A stretch of DNA of 64,000 bases, taken from assembly GCA_033439795.1 (NCBI GenBank), contig JAUTDP010000001.1, forward strand, positions 3,596,001 to 3,660,000, given 5' to 3'. The position numbers were made by a program, and so were the translations under genes. The notes beneath the pieces were generated by a model. The model did not search any database and was not told where the DNA came from. It saw only the letters and a list, made by a program, of their open reading frames with translations. The DNA comes from Sordaria brevicollis (lineage: Eukaryota > Ascomycota > Sordariomycetes > Sordariales > Sordariaceae). This document shows positions 1 through 11,376 of this stretch, in pieces (within the stretch, counting starts at the first letter, position 1; the number at the start of each line of letters is the position of its first letter).

Positions 1-75
1 GTTTAAAGTATAAGGGATTCGGGCGGGGCGTATAATTAAAATGGAAGAACCTCCTTTTTTTACTAATTTTTATTA
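1..75 (-). repeat. Fragment shared with the 3' part of the outer gypsy element at about 40935-41010
   Basis: The first ~75 bases match 40935-41010 nearly base for base over the core (shared string TAAGGGATTCGGGCGGGGCG), with C/T and G/A differences only. Beyond about position 75 the two diverge. In the outer gypsy element this lies near the pol 3' end on the minus strand, so a second copy of that family probably abuts the MULE. Confidence 0.6.
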
Positions 76-539
76 AAATAAGAAGTCGTAATCCTTAATA
101 TAATATTATTATATACCCTACGTATTTAATTCCTTATTACTTTTTTCGTTAGTTTTATAACCCTCCCGCTCTTCGTTATTATTAAAATTAATATAAACGA
201 ATTAATTTCAATAACCCGTTTTTTGTAAATAGGTTATTATTATTCGTTATAATTTAAAAGAGTAAGAAGGTCGTTCGAAGGGAGTATTATAGTTTATTTA
301 ACGATTAATTGAATAATTTATTTAATTTTATTTTTCTCTATTATTTTTATAATAAATTCGACGAATTTTAAATCTAATTCGAAAGAATTATCCTTTAATT
401 GTACGTTAACTTCGATTTTAAAAGCCACTATTTTATTATCGTCGGTAGGATTTATATTAACTTTATCTTTAATATTAATTTTATTAATTTTCTTAAATTA
501 TAATAATTACCGCCGTAGTAATGGCTTTAACGTTTAATT

Positions 540-2700
540 ATTCTTCCCCCCCTTTTTTTTCCCCCCCTTTTTTTTACCCCTTTTTTACTTACCCCCCTTC
601 TTTTTACTACCCTTCTTATTTACCCCCGCTTTAACGATTAATTTAGGGAATTACTAATCTTTAAATAATTAGACCTTATTATTTTTCGGCCGCCCCTTAA
701 TCTTTTTAATAATTTTAAAGTCCTTAATATAGAAATAAGGATTATAATCGTTTAATAGTACCCTAGTATAATAGCGGTAATAAATATCCTAATAACTAAA
801 TTATTATTTATTTTAAAATTTCTTTAAAATTATATAATAATAAGGGATATTATATTACTTCTATATAATATAATTATATTCCCTTAAGTTTCGAACTAGT
901 CGTATATTTATATTAGAAAGTAGGTTAGATTATATAATACGTAATTATTTACGAACGAACTCGAAACTACGGTATATAATACGTTAAAGTAAATCCTTTA
1001 ACGCCTTTATCCTTAGCCCAGTAAATTTACTACGGATTTTAATATCCTAATTAATAATAATTTTAAACTATTATTATTATTCCCTTTTAATTATAATATA
1101 AATAGTATTATATAAATTAAATATATCGTTCTATTTATTAATTAAATACCCCTTAATGCGGTAATTGGTCGATTAGTTCGATAAAGTAACCGATATACTA
1201 AAATTGTAATATTACGAAATATAGTAATATACTTATTAATACTAGTATAGTATATAAATATTATTAAAATACGTTAGGATTTTAGGTTAGTTAGAAAATT
1301 CGTTAATTATTCTATTCTAGCGCTTAACGAAGGTTAATTCATTAAGAATAAAAATTATAAACTTTTAGAATTTAAAAAGACCCTTATATATATAGTAAAT
1401 AACTTTTTAATTTATTATATTTACCGAGCTTACATTTTATATAATTTCTTTATTAAATTTATTAAAAATAACCGGTTGGTTATCCTCTTCGCTAGAGCTA
1501 GAATTATTACTTTCGTCCCGTTTCTATTTCTTTTTTACTTAGAGAAGAACGTTATAGTTAATATAGAATACGTAAATCTATTATTAGGCGTTAAGGTATT
1601 TATTTATTAGAATTTACTTTAATTATTTATCGAAGTCCATAAGGATAACCTTTAATTTAATAGCCTTTATATAAAGGCGTAATTTTTCGAATGCGCCTAC
1701 TAGCTATACAAAACCTTTAATTTACTCGTTATTAATTAAACTAAACGTAATAGAATAAATAAAATTAATATTTATTATACCCGTGAAAATAGTAAACGGG
1801 TAATTATATTTAAATAATATTAATATATTCTATTATATAAGGAAGGGAGGAAATAAATTATACCGGTTAATTTTATACGTATTATCTATATTTATATATT
1901 CTAACTATTTCCGCTATTATTATATATTATATTCCTAAATTTATATAATACTAAAAAAATAATACGGGTTATCCTTATATTATTTAATAACGTAAAGATA
2001 TTCAATGCTATTAAGTATTTTAATTAAAATAACGGCGGCCTCGTATTATTAACGCTATTACCGTTTTTTAATAATATAGCGCTAATTATTAACGTCCTTC
2101 TATATATATACTATTATCTTAAATTTATAATAAATAATAATTAGGATATCCCGTAATTTAATACCCGGCTAATAAAATAAATTGGCTATTATATTAAATA
2201 TTTCTTTAGTACCCTTATAATATTATAGGTAGGCGGAATTATATAACGAAGTAATATAATTATATATTTAGTATTAAAAATTTATATTTAATCTATAAAT
2301 CTACTATTAATTAAATTCCTCCAATATAATAATTACCCCCATTTATTTACAATTATATTTACGATTCCTTATTTTTTTAAATTTGGCTATAGATAAACGA
2401 GGTTGGCTAAATTGGTTATATTTAAACCGGTAATACGTAAGCTCGCCTTTGCGGTAATTTACTATATTTATACGGTTAAAGGCTATACCGTACCGTTTAC
2501 CCTAATTATTTAAAACCTCCTATACCGCCTTCGTAAACTTTAGAAGCTTTAGTATAATATCCTTTATCGTTAAATTAGGGATTTACTTATTTAATTCTTC
2601 CTCTATATCGTCGTTATCGGTACTAGAGGGATTATTACGGGGAATTCGTTGGCCGGAAGTAGGACTAGGGGTACTTTTATAAGGTTCATTATTGCGAATT
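540..2700 (-). pseudogene. Degenerate MULE transposase
   Basis: Read on the minus strand through RIP-type stops, 1450-1900 resembles the MULE/FAR1 transposase core. It shows an N-T-Y-K-x-N-R-Y-N segment, then a G-F-V-x-L-V-G-A-F-E-K-L-R segment, a K-V-I-L-x-D-F-D-K segment, and a V-F-x-I-N-Y-N-V segment matching the usual F-H-I-x-K-N-V. These occur in the order typical of the family. Further upstream on that strand, about 2350-2680, lies a plausible N-terminal part with an acidic, serine-rich start. The C-terminal end at about 541-630 reads as a Lys/Gly-rich tail, encoded by a striking C/T tract on the plus strand. The gene has many stops and cannot be functional. The family assignment is my pattern recognition and was not confirmed by a search. 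Confidence 0.6.
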
Positions 2701-3071
2701 TATTAATTAGAGGTATAAAATTCTTTATTACTAAAAGTAATATACTAAATACTAGAGTCGCTATTAATTTCGATAACGGCTATTATAATATTAAAAAATA
2801 GTTAATAGATAATTTATCGTATTATAAAAATTCTATTAACGTTAGAATAGTATTAATACGATGCGTTTTCGTAAAATTATATTAATTATAGTATTATATT
2901 AATTTAATATTATAATTTGTACTAATTTAAATACGTTATAAAAATCGCGCACTCTAATAACGCCCTTAAAGTGGCGTACTTTAGATTCGCTAATTGTAAA
3001 GTCCTCATATTGGCTATACTGATTGTAATTAACTATATTGGTCATAGGTTTTTTAAGGTTAGGGATTTGTA

Positions 3072-3156
3072 TGGCACTGCCCGTGGAATTAAGCCCTCTC
3101 TAGTCGACTATACGGGCAGTGTACACTGCCCGTGGAGAGATTTGACACTGCCCGCC
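3072..3156. repeat. Cluster of CACTGCCCG motifs with a perfect 22-bp palindrome
   Basis: The nonamer CACTGCCCG (or its complement) occurs four times in about 85 bases, at roughly 3074, 3113, 3124 and 3147. The second and third meet head to head as a perfect 22-bp palindrome at 3112-3133 (half-site ACGGGCAGTGT). It sits between the MULE remnant and translin, about 370 bp upstream of the start codon. It could be a transposon terminus or a regulatory or cruciform element. I cannot tell which. Confidence 0.7.
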
Positions 3157-3504
3157 GAGTCCGTCCCTTGCAATATAAACATCAAGAACATTTCAGGAAG
3201 TCGGGAACTCGAGGTGTAAAGATTGATAAGCTCAGTCTCCTGTTCAATCTATCATCTGGTCGCTCCTTCCGTTCGGTGTTTCTACAACGGCCAAATTAAA
3301 ATTTACTGAATTGGATCTTAACTGAAATCGCAAATAAAAAATCATCACTTTTTCAAGTTTGCAATTTGCACGAAGAATTCTCCATTTGATCACGGCCTCA
3401 CATCCAACAACCAGCATCAAACTCAAAAAGCTTTCACAATCAGACCGCCTTCCACATTCTTGAATCCCGTCAAATTATTTTCGCAGCATATCAACTTTGT
3501 CAAG

Positions 3505-4539
3505 ATGGCTACCCCGATGATCGACCCCGCGCTCTTCGACCAGCTCAAGGACAGCATCGAGAAGGACAGCAGTATTCGCAAAGATCTCGAGCAGATTATC
3601 GAGGAGCTCAACCAAAATGTTTCCTATACTCAGGGAGTGTTGACCAAGATCCATTCCACACCCCGTTCAAAATGTACAGTCCCCGCACCTAGCCTGGCCT
3701 TTTCGGTTTCCCGTCACAGTCCGTGGCAGCCCGTCTATCGTATCTCCAGATACATTGAACTGGCCACTAGCTGAGATCTGTGGGATGACATACCGCTACC
3801 ATATCTGTGGAACTGCCGTCAAATATTGGAAACCAATGCTGATATTGTCCACTCAGATGATGCACTGCTTTCTCAGGTTGAGGGTGGTATCAAGAAGGAG
3901 CTAGAGACCACAAAACGACTAGCCGAGTTTGCTTCGCAATACCCTTACTACAAGTGAGTTTTACCTCAACATCTTTAACACATTTGAGGAATCAAGCTGA
4001 CCGACTTCTTTTTTTTCCAAGGTACAACTACAAATGGGGCCGCACGCTTCAGGATGCCATCGCCACGGTGCTCCTCTGTGCTTGGTTGGGCGGCATGGGC
4101 AGCGAGAGCAAGCCTGGTGAGGTCGGCCGTCTTTTGACCTTGGAGGAGGTTGGTGAGGTAGTCAGAGGTATGTTCTCAATAAGCCACACTATCAGCACCG
4201 CATACGGATGCTTACCATTTCCGAATTCTAGTCCCCGTCAACCTCAAGGATCGTGACGCCTTCCATATCACCATCGAGGAGTATCTCCTGGCTCTCATCT
4301 CGGTCGTCGAAGACCTCAGCCGCCTCGCCATGAACTCGGTGACGTTGGGTGACACGGAGCTGGCTGTCCAGATTAGCGGTTTCATCAAGGACTTGCATGG
4401 TGGCTTCCAGATGCTCAACCTAAAGAACGATATCCTGCGGAAGAGGGTGGATTCGGTTAAGTATGCCGTCAAGAAGGTTGAAGATGTGGTGTATGATTTG
4501 TCTCTGAGGAACCTCATCCCGGCCAAGGAGGCTCAGTAA
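3505..4539 (+). CDS. Translin
   Basis: Four exons: 3505-3673, 3857-3953, 4022-4167 and 4232-4539; spliced 720 nt, 239 aa, close to the family length of about 230. All three introns are GT-AG (183, 68 and 64 nt). Family matches are clear in the C-terminal half: EDLSRLAMNSVTLGD, LNLKNDILRKR and VKKVEDVVYDLSLR are near-diagnostic of translin. The first junction rebuilds a Tyr codon. Translin is a helical single-stranded nucleic acid binding protein that assembles with TRAX into the octameric C3PO ribonuclease. In Neurospora, C3PO has been linked to removal of tRNA 5' leader fragments. TRAX, which carries the catalytic acidic residues, is not in the window. The ATG at 3505 is chosen because it opens the conserved N-terminal helix. 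Confidence 0.95.
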
Positions 4540-5086
4540 ACGGAGAGGAATGAGAGTATGGCACAAGACTTAGGCAGACGGCGATCTCCAAGAAAGTCAT
4601 GGTGATGGTTGGGTGGTTATTATGCGAGACGCCGCATATGGAGTGTATTTCAGACGATTTCAGCTTGTTGGAGCCACGATTACTTACTGGGCTGACCAGA
4701 GATGAACTGACAACACTGCGTACCATCATGAACAGAAATTGGCCAAAATCTCAACGCATCATCCGGATAACGTTGAACCGTTTTCAAGACAGCTCGTGAA
4801 GTCTTCTGTCGCCTCGAGAGCAGAAGCAGAGTATGTCACAAACAGGGTTAGGGTTCTGCGCTCAGGGGCCTGTGGTGGAGCCCGAGTCTAACCGTTCCCA
4901 ATCGGAAGCTTGGCCTGTTCATCAATCAGCAACATTGCCCCTGCTTCTCTTCAACTTCATCCGCGACAGCTGTTCGGTTCAACGACTGTACTGGTACAGT
5001 CCGCCCACTGCCTTTAAATCGACAGTTACGATTGGCATTGCGAGGCATCTTCAGCCAATCTAATTCTCCCCATTACATACAGAACA
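4540..5086. other. Intergenic: translin 3' side and GPI11 promoter
   Basis: No credible gene is seen. It contains a telobox-like GGGTTAGGGTT at 4845-4855, about 230 bp upstream of the GPI11 start codon, and a CT/CA-rich leader just before 5087. Confidence 0.5.
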
Positions 5087-6005
5087 ATGCCTCTCGTGGA
5101 TCCGGTAACAATGTCCTCATCAGCGATCGTCAAGGGCGCCGTTGGCCCCTCGGCCTCGGCAACGAAAGCTACGCCCGGAACTCAAGGGACAGACTCGGCA
5201 ACAGCATCGACGACAGCCGGTACCAGCAGCTCGCTGGCGACACTACGGCCCGTTCACATCAAGCAAACACCTACTGCCCAGACCGTCCGCCATGCTCTAC
5301 CAGCCGCCTTGACCGCCTTGTACCTACTTCGATTCGACGCCCTCGTCGCCGATCCAGTCCCAGTGATGCGCAACAGCTTGCCCGTTGTCGCGGCGCTTCA
5401 GATGACTTATGCGCTCCTCTGTCTGCCCGCAGCGGGTGAGCCGGCGTCGAAGTCGAACCGGAAACCCCGGCCAGGCGAGAAGAAGAAGGGCGGCGAGATT
5501 GGGTCGAGTACGATCATTGTACGTTATTTACTCTATGTTATGCTACGTTGGGTCTACTGGACCGCATAATAGGAACTGCGCACTTACTGACATTGCTCAA
5601 ACCAACTTCTAGACCGCCCTCCTAGCCACCGTCTTGACCTCCGTCGTCACGCCCTTCCTCTACTTCGCCATGGTCCTCTTCGGCGCCCCCTTTCTCACAC
5701 ACGGGTCGCATACCTTCCTGTGCGCCGCGCACCTCGCCCTCCTCACACTTTTCCCGCTATTCTACGTACACGGTGTCGACTCGGCCGCTTGGGCTGCGGT
5801 TGCCGGGTTCCGTGCGCCGTTCGATGAGACCTTTGGCGGTCTGGTGGGCGGCCTTGTGGGCGCGTGGCTGGGCGCGGTGCCCATTCCACTTGATTGGGAT
5901 CGCGAGTGGCAGAAGTGGCCGGTTACCATTCTATGTGGTATCTATGGAGGATACTTGCTTGGCAGGGTTTTGGGCGGAACGCTGTTCTGGGGAAAGAGAT
6001 TTTGA
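5087..6005 (+). CDS. GPI biosynthesis protein Pig-F/Gpi11
   Basis: Two exons, 5087-5518 and 5613-6005, with a 94-nt GT-AG intron; 274 aa. The protein is hydrophobic with several predicted membrane helices. The C-terminal segment [17 protein letters not shown] followed by a Gly-rich helix is the hallmark of the PIG-F/Gpi11 family. The N-terminal ~55 residues are Ser/Thr/Ala-rich and probably disordered. A basic loop (about residues 120-140) lies before the splice junction. PIG-F/Gpi11 sits in the ER membrane and supports the ethanolamine-phosphate transferases of the GPI-anchor pathway (PIG-O/Gpi13 and PIG-G/Gpi7). The start is the first ATG, at 5087. A second in-frame Met nine codons on (5111-5113) is possible. 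Confidence 0.9.
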
Positions 6006-7115
6006 ATTTACGGGGAGGAGGTTCTGAAGAGTTGTACATCCCTCAGCCCAAGGGATCTTCCTCGGCTGCCCGCGATATGCTTTGCGCCTTACACCAACGG
6101 TGAGCGTTCCTGGCACGGCGTGGACATCTGGATTTGCGATAGCTTGGTTGTTGGACTGCTGGTAATGGTGTTGCCTTTCTGCGGGTCGGAAACACACAAT
6201 GGAACGGGGAAAACGGGTTCGTGGGACCGTTCTACAAAGTATGGAAGATGTTCATCACCCGGCCTCAAGAGGATGATTCGGATAAACTTACCCAAAATAG
6301 CTGATAATATTTAGTGCGGGCTCTGGATATAGAATAATGAAGGGATCTCAAGATTCATGGAGTCAAGAATCCCGAAAGAGATGTCCAAGTTGGAGGCCGA
6401 TATTAGGAGCTGTTTACGATCTCATTGACCAATCACGGCACACCCGAAAATGTCACTAACACGGCAGCACCGCGAAGCCTTTAACTACTCTTCTCTTATG
6501 GACCGTTACACCCAACACATCTTCAAAATCTGAGTACTTTTCATATACATCTGGGAACTGTATCCCGATTGCATGGCGGTCAAGATGAGACCTTTACACA
6601 ATCATGGATCCTCGACTTCGTTGCCAATGGGGTAAACGGCAAAGGCGGCTACTGCAACCCCACCATAACTCCATCACTGCGGCACCCCAGCTTCTCTGAA
6701 CTTTTTAGCGGGGACATTCTCACACCCCTGGCGGGATGGACAGTCAGAAAGCTACCAGTTCCCGACTCCGATGAGGTCCGATCCGTACCTTTGATGGCCG
6801 ATGTGCCGGTCGATCGAGTCAACATCGTGTGTTTAGAAGAAAACCATATCTCCGAACAAGACACTCATAGCCTTTTCTTTCCCTTATCCAGGCTTCAAGT
6901 TCCAAGGGTAGAGGCACGAGTAAAGGAGTGAGGTTGACACTGGGGTTGCCCGTCCTACGTCCTCGTCGGCATATTGGATCCTTCCTTTGTTGATGAGATT
7001 GGAAGTTTCTTGATACCCTCGAATCTCAACACCATCTTATCCGCTTCATGATATAAGAATCAGGAAGAAGACATTGGCTTCTTCGAGGCAGAAGGAACCT
7101 CACTCAACGCACACA
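6006..7115. other. Intergenic, about 1.1 kb
   Basis: Only short open frames are present (for example 6569-6931, plus strand, 120 codons), with no recognisable motif or convincing codon use. The last part is the promoter and leader of the carrier gene. Two AT-rich patches, around 6290-6420 and 7020-7070, may mark UTR ends. Confidence 0.4.
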
Positions 7116-8212
7116 ATGGGTACCAATATTAAAGAACACCAGCAACAAGCTCTGGTGCCAGCTGCGGCCGAGGCCCCGGTAACGGCTCAGAAGGCGGCCG
7201 CAAACTACAAAGGATTCGTAGCCGGCGTGTTTTCTGGCATCGCCAAGCTCTCTGGTGAGTATCTACACTTACAACAGTTGACAGAACTGTCCCCAATGCC
7301 GTCTTTGACGTCACTCTCTCATGACTTTGGCATACAAAGTTCCGTTGCTAACAAACCCATTCTCTCACAGTCGGCCACCCATTCGACACCATCAAAGTGC
7401 GCCTCCAAACCACCGACGCCTCCCGCTTCGCCGGTCCTCTCCAATGCGTCACCCAAACCATCCGGAACGAAGGCATCTTCGGCCTGTACAAGGGCGCCAG
7501 TCCGCCTCTCGTAGGGTGGATGTTCATGGACAGCGTCATGCTAGGTTCGCTGACTGTCTACCGACGCCTGTTGCGCGACAACCTCTTCAACCCGCCCTGG
7601 CACCCCTTGCACGATCCTTCCAAGCCTTTACCTTCGCACGGCCACGGCCTGGCGGGTATCCTGGCGGGCATGACGGTGAGCTTCATCGCGGCACCCGTGG
7701 AGCACGTCAAAGCCCGGCTCCAAATCCAGTATGCGGCGCGAAAGGAGGAGAGGATGTACAAGGGCCCCATTGATTGTTTGAAGAAGGTGTATAAGCACCA
7801 CGGAATCAGGGGCGTGTATCACGGCCTGGGGGCGACCATGCTGTTCCGCAGCTTCTTCTTCTTTTGGTGGGGCACGTATGATGTGTTCAGCAGGTGGATG
7901 AAGGACCATACCAAGATGAGCACGCCGGCTATCAACTTCTGGGCGGGTGGACTAAGTGCGCAGGTGTTCTGGCTGACGAGCTACCCGAGCGATGTAGTCA
8001 AGCAACGCATCATGACGGATAATCTGGGAGGAGGACTCGGCGATGGCGTGAGGAGGTTCCCGAGATGGAGGGACGCCGCGGTCGCGGTTTACAAGGAGAG
8101 CGGCGCGAAGGGGTACTGGCGTGGCTTTTTGCCTTGCTTCTTAAGGGCCTTCCCGGCGAACGCGATGGCTCTGTTGGCGTTTGAGGGCGTCATGCGATCT
8201 TTGCCGGGGTAG
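7116..8212 (+). CDS. Mitochondrial solute carrier (SLC25 family, Ymc-like)
   Basis: Exons 7116-7254 and 7371-8212 with a 116-nt GT-AG intron; 326 aa, normal for the family. The three tandem carrier repeats each show the P-x-[DE]-x-x-[KR] signature: HPFDTIKVRLQ (repeat 1, spanning just after the junction), APVEHVKARLQ (repeat 2) and YPSDVVKQRIM (repeat 3). The Pro-Val-Glu-His form in repeat 2 resembles the yeast Ymc1/Ymc2 group more than canonical carnitine or ornithine carriers. Substrate cannot be read from the sequence. The protein should reside in the inner mitochondrial membrane. The start is the first ATG after an upstream open stretch; an in-frame upstream TTG at 7074 was not preferred. 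The gene converges with rpl22. Confidence 0.92.
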
Positions 8213-8572
8213 ATGGAAGTTATAGTACCGGTGCCGGGGATCGTTTTGGGATCGGTTGATATCTCGGGAGGGTAGTGGCGTATAGGCGTTTGCTTGTCGG
8301 CCGGTTTACTTTTTGGGTTATATACTCGTAGAACGGAGGCGTTACAGATGGTTTACAATACGATTGACATTGTCAAGAGATAACGTATTCACAAGCGCAT
8401 GAACGATACGGAGATGTGGTTTTGGCCAGAACGCCATGCCTCACGAGGAGGCGACTTGACATTTGTTCATTGAACCCGCTTTCACGTTAAGCACAATGCA
8501 CGCCCGTCCATCATATGGTATTCCCTGCCAGTAACCTCAAGTCTCCATGTTTCCCTTGGATAGACGAAGAAT

Positions 8573-9163
8573 TTACTCCTCATCCTCCTCAGCCTCGTCG
8601 TTGACGACGTTGAAGAACTTGAGCTCGTAAACACCGCGGGAGGTGGAGACGACACGGAGCCAGTCACGGAGCTGCATCTTCTTAAGGAACTTCTTGGTCC
8701 TGTATCGCGGAAGTTTTTGGTTAGCGCCTGCTGGATCTCTGGCGGGAAGTTTGTATCGCGGGAAGTAAAACGTACAGGTACTTGAGGTAACGGCCAGAGA
8801 GCTCGTTGTGGGCAACGATCTCGATCTTGCCATCGCCGACCTGGGAGATCTTGATGGTCTCGCCGAGGTTGCCGACGCGGCCCTCAACCTTGATCTTCTC
8901 GGTGAGGAACTTCTCAAAAGCGGAGACGTCGAAGATCTTGTCGCTGGCGGGCTGAGAAGCGTTGATAACGAACTTCTTGGTGACCTTGGGGCCCTTGCCC
9001 TTGGCAGACTTCTTCTGTAAAACACAATTTGACTTAGCCTACTGCTTCACGCCATGGTCGCTCAGACCAAAATGAAAGAGGGGTGCTTCCATATTGGCAT
9101 CTGAGGATTGGGCCAACAGCAAAGCGGTGGTCATGTGGGCGAACATACGGTGATGGGAGCCAT
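8573..9163 (-). CDS. Large-subunit ribosomal protein eL22 (L22e)
   Basis: Three exons on the minus strand: 9149-9163, 8776-9014 and 8573-8699; spliced 381 nt, 126 aa. The first exon encodes only MAPIT, followed by a 134-nt intron. Exon 2 opens with the basic KKSAKGKGPKVTKK, then the conserved core with EKIKVEGRVGNL and VAHNELSGRYLKYL. Exon 3 gives TKKFLKKMQLRDWLRVV and an acidic tail ending in EEDEE. The second intron (76 nt) splits a Leu codon. eL22 is an RNA-binding protein on the 60S subunit near the exit tunnel. A tiny first exon followed by an intron is common in fungal ribosomal protein genes. Confidence 0.97.
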
Positions 9164-10160
9164 TGCGTCGACGGGGATGGAGATGTGCTTGTGGGTTGAC
9201 AAAGGACAAGTCGAGAGAAGGACGCAAAGAGGTTTGGATATCCTGCGCCTTTTGTTGGGTTCTGAGGGGTGGTGGTTGACGAAGGTGTCAAAGTGGAGGT
9301 CGCGCGCGCTGGTGGAAAATTTTGTCAAAATGTGTGGCCTGGGCCTGGCAAAATTTTAGGGCTCCAGTCGGCAGGTAGAAAACGCGGGGCTTGGCGTGCG
9401 GACGCACGGGCTGGAAACGGGGTCCCACATCGGCGACAAGTGGGGCTCCGGGCCATCAAGGTTGTCCGGCTGGCATCTCAACTCGCCCTGTCGATCACCT
9501 TCACCTCCGATATGGATATCCAATCTGCGCCGATTCCTCCATCGTCAAACGACCTATGCACAGACTATTGTCTCTCTGGCTGGTCTAGATAATTCTTTTG
9601 CTTCGGGTGATCGTGGATGAAATAGTGCATGGAATTGCTGATGGCTCGCTAACAGTAACACTTCGTTCGTGTGTAGTCAATGTCGAAGATATGGATGGCA
9701 CTGCTTTATGGTGCTTCGCTGGCCGTCAGCCGCAGTGACTCATGCCCTCAAAAGTCAAACAAGACGGATAATCTATTTGCTGGGAGAATCTGATCGAGGT
9801 CTCAAAGGTCTACTTACTTGTTTGCTTTCTTGAACAAATGCTCTTCCGATCCTGTTCTAGCGACTCACTTTATCCTTTCGACAAGCACAATCAATGACAT
9901 GTGATATCTGAAGAGCCACCATGTTGCGGAGCCATAACCTTTTGGTCTTACACCTTCAACCACTTAAAATATTCAATCTTGCGATCACCAATCTCTCGTC
10001 CGTTTCGGAGCAATCCACAGAGAAAACCTCACGCGACCAAATACCCAAACCTATTCATATCTCGAAGCCCAGAACGTTGGATGTTCAAACAACTTCCGCT
10101 GTAGCCGGCTTGGCCCGCTTGGCCTGCCGCCCAACTATCAGGCCGAGCTCTGGGCATCGC
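9164..10160. other. Intergenic: rpl22 promoter side, no gene seen
   Basis: About 1 kb of balanced composition with only short overlapping frames, none of which looks coding. The 9164-9500 part should carry the rpl22 promoter. The right part ends at the transposon terminus at 10161. Confidence 0.4.
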
Positions 10161-10200
10161 TAACCGTGGGTGTGAGGTTTTTAGAGAGTTGGAGAGCACC

Positions 10201-10370
10201 TACCGCATCCTCTCATTCGATTTGGTTTTATCCCCAGACTTTTCATCCAATTGAGTCTTTCACCGAGAGCTCCGCTGCCAGTTTTATGGGTCAAAATGCA
10301 ACGCTGCGGGAGATGTTGTTAGGGGAAAAGTGGGGGAGGATAAAACCAAATCGAATGAGAGGATGCGGTA
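10201..10370. mobile_element. 166-bp hairpin MITE with TA target duplication inside the left terminal repeat
   Basis: TA at 10201-10202 and 10369-10370 flank an element at 10203-10368. Its 31-bp terminal inverted repeats (10203-10233 and 10338-10368, starting CCGCATCC) are perfect complements. The matching position in the right-end copy of the host transposon reads GCTATACCC without an insert, so it works as an empty site. No coding capacity is present. Confidence 0.85.
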
Positions 10371-11065
10371 CACCCACTCTCTTACAGAGAGTGGGGGACA
10401 AAATTGAGGGACAAGCCCTTTTCAGAGGGATAGTCAAATCCGTACACGCAATATAGCCCTATTTCGATTTATTAATAAAATATACATAAATTGTAACCCA
10501 ACTTCCCTATTTTAATATTATTATTTCGGAACTTACCGTTATTTATAAATATACTCTTATTTTACCCCTATAATAATGCGTTGACTATTAATATCGTAAC
10601 GTACTTTTAATATTTTAATTTTTTTTCTCTATTTAATTAATATATAACGCTACCCTCCTAAAATAAAGAGGGCGAATCCCCTCCCGTCCGGGTAGTTCAA
10701 TAACTCCTATTTACTTAAAGTAAATAATATTTGTAGCGTATTATTAAAGATAATAAAACGTAATATAAACCTAATATTCGTAATACTATTCGAATATTTA
10801 AATATTTCTCTAATATAGTAAATAGGTATTATTTGAAGCGGAGCTTCAACATGAGAAGTGTTGAAAAAACACGAGCGTTGAGCGTAGCTTCTTCTATAAT
10901 ACGGTGACCCCCTGCAATAATCCCTGTAAATCTTCCCGAAGTTTACCCGTCTACCCGAAGCCACCATCCCTGTTTCTCGAGTTGGAATTGGCTGGAATAA
11001 ACCTTTCCCAAGGCGCTAAAAATGGGACGAGGCTTGGCATTCTAAAGTGGGTCTGATCACAACAA

Positions 11066-11340
11066 AGTGGGTACCAAAATGATGAGTAAGCTGAGACAAA
11101 TAGATTGGTACCACTCACGTAACCATAGCTAACCTGCCGGCCGAGAAAAACGGCTTTGAAAAAATCCGACGGATATATAGAAAAATCTAAAAAGCTTATT
11201 AATAAGGGTAATAATATTGATAAGGATAATGGGTATTAAAATGATGAATAAGCTGAGGCGAGTAGTTTGGTACTACTCACGTGATTGTAAATAGCCTGCC
11301 GGCCGAGAAAAATGACTTTAAAAAAATCCGACGGATAGGT
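11066..11340. repeat. Two direct repeats of about 113 bp, diverged by transitions
   Basis: Copy A at about 11066-11176 and copy B at about 11228-11340 share GTGGGTA(C/T)(C/T)AAAATGATGA, then GGTAC(C/T)ACTCACGT, CCTGCCGGCCGAGAAAAA and AAAATCCGACGGAT in the same order and spacing. Most differences are C/T or G/A, as expected for RIP. Function is unknown. Confidence 0.75.
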
Positions 11341-11376
11341 ATATAATAAAAAAAAAAGATTTTATTTTTAAAAAAA

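Larger units (their letters stand above)
1..2960 (-). mobile_element. RIP-degraded Mutator-like (MULE) transposon, left end outside window
   Basis: This stretch is very AT-rich, with TpA-rich words and stops in every frame, as expected for RIP. Minus-strand conceptual reading through the stops gives MULE transposase hallmarks (see the pseudogene entry). AT-richness falls off between about 2950 and 3060, where normal DNA resumes. I could not define terminal inverted repeats or a target duplication. The left end lies outside the window or is merged with the retroelement fragment at 1-75. Confidence 0.65.

Noticed and set aside
6569..6931. Open frame of 120 codons, plus strand
   Set aside because: No family motif, no splice partners, weak codon bias; could arise by chance in balanced DNA.
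7074..7115. Upstream extension of the mitochondrial carrier
   Set aside because: The extension begins with TTG; the ATG at 7116 gives a normal carrier length.
9015..9148. Possible intron-encoded box C/D snoRNA in the first rpl22 intron
   Set aside because: No convincing paired C and D boxes with a terminal stem.
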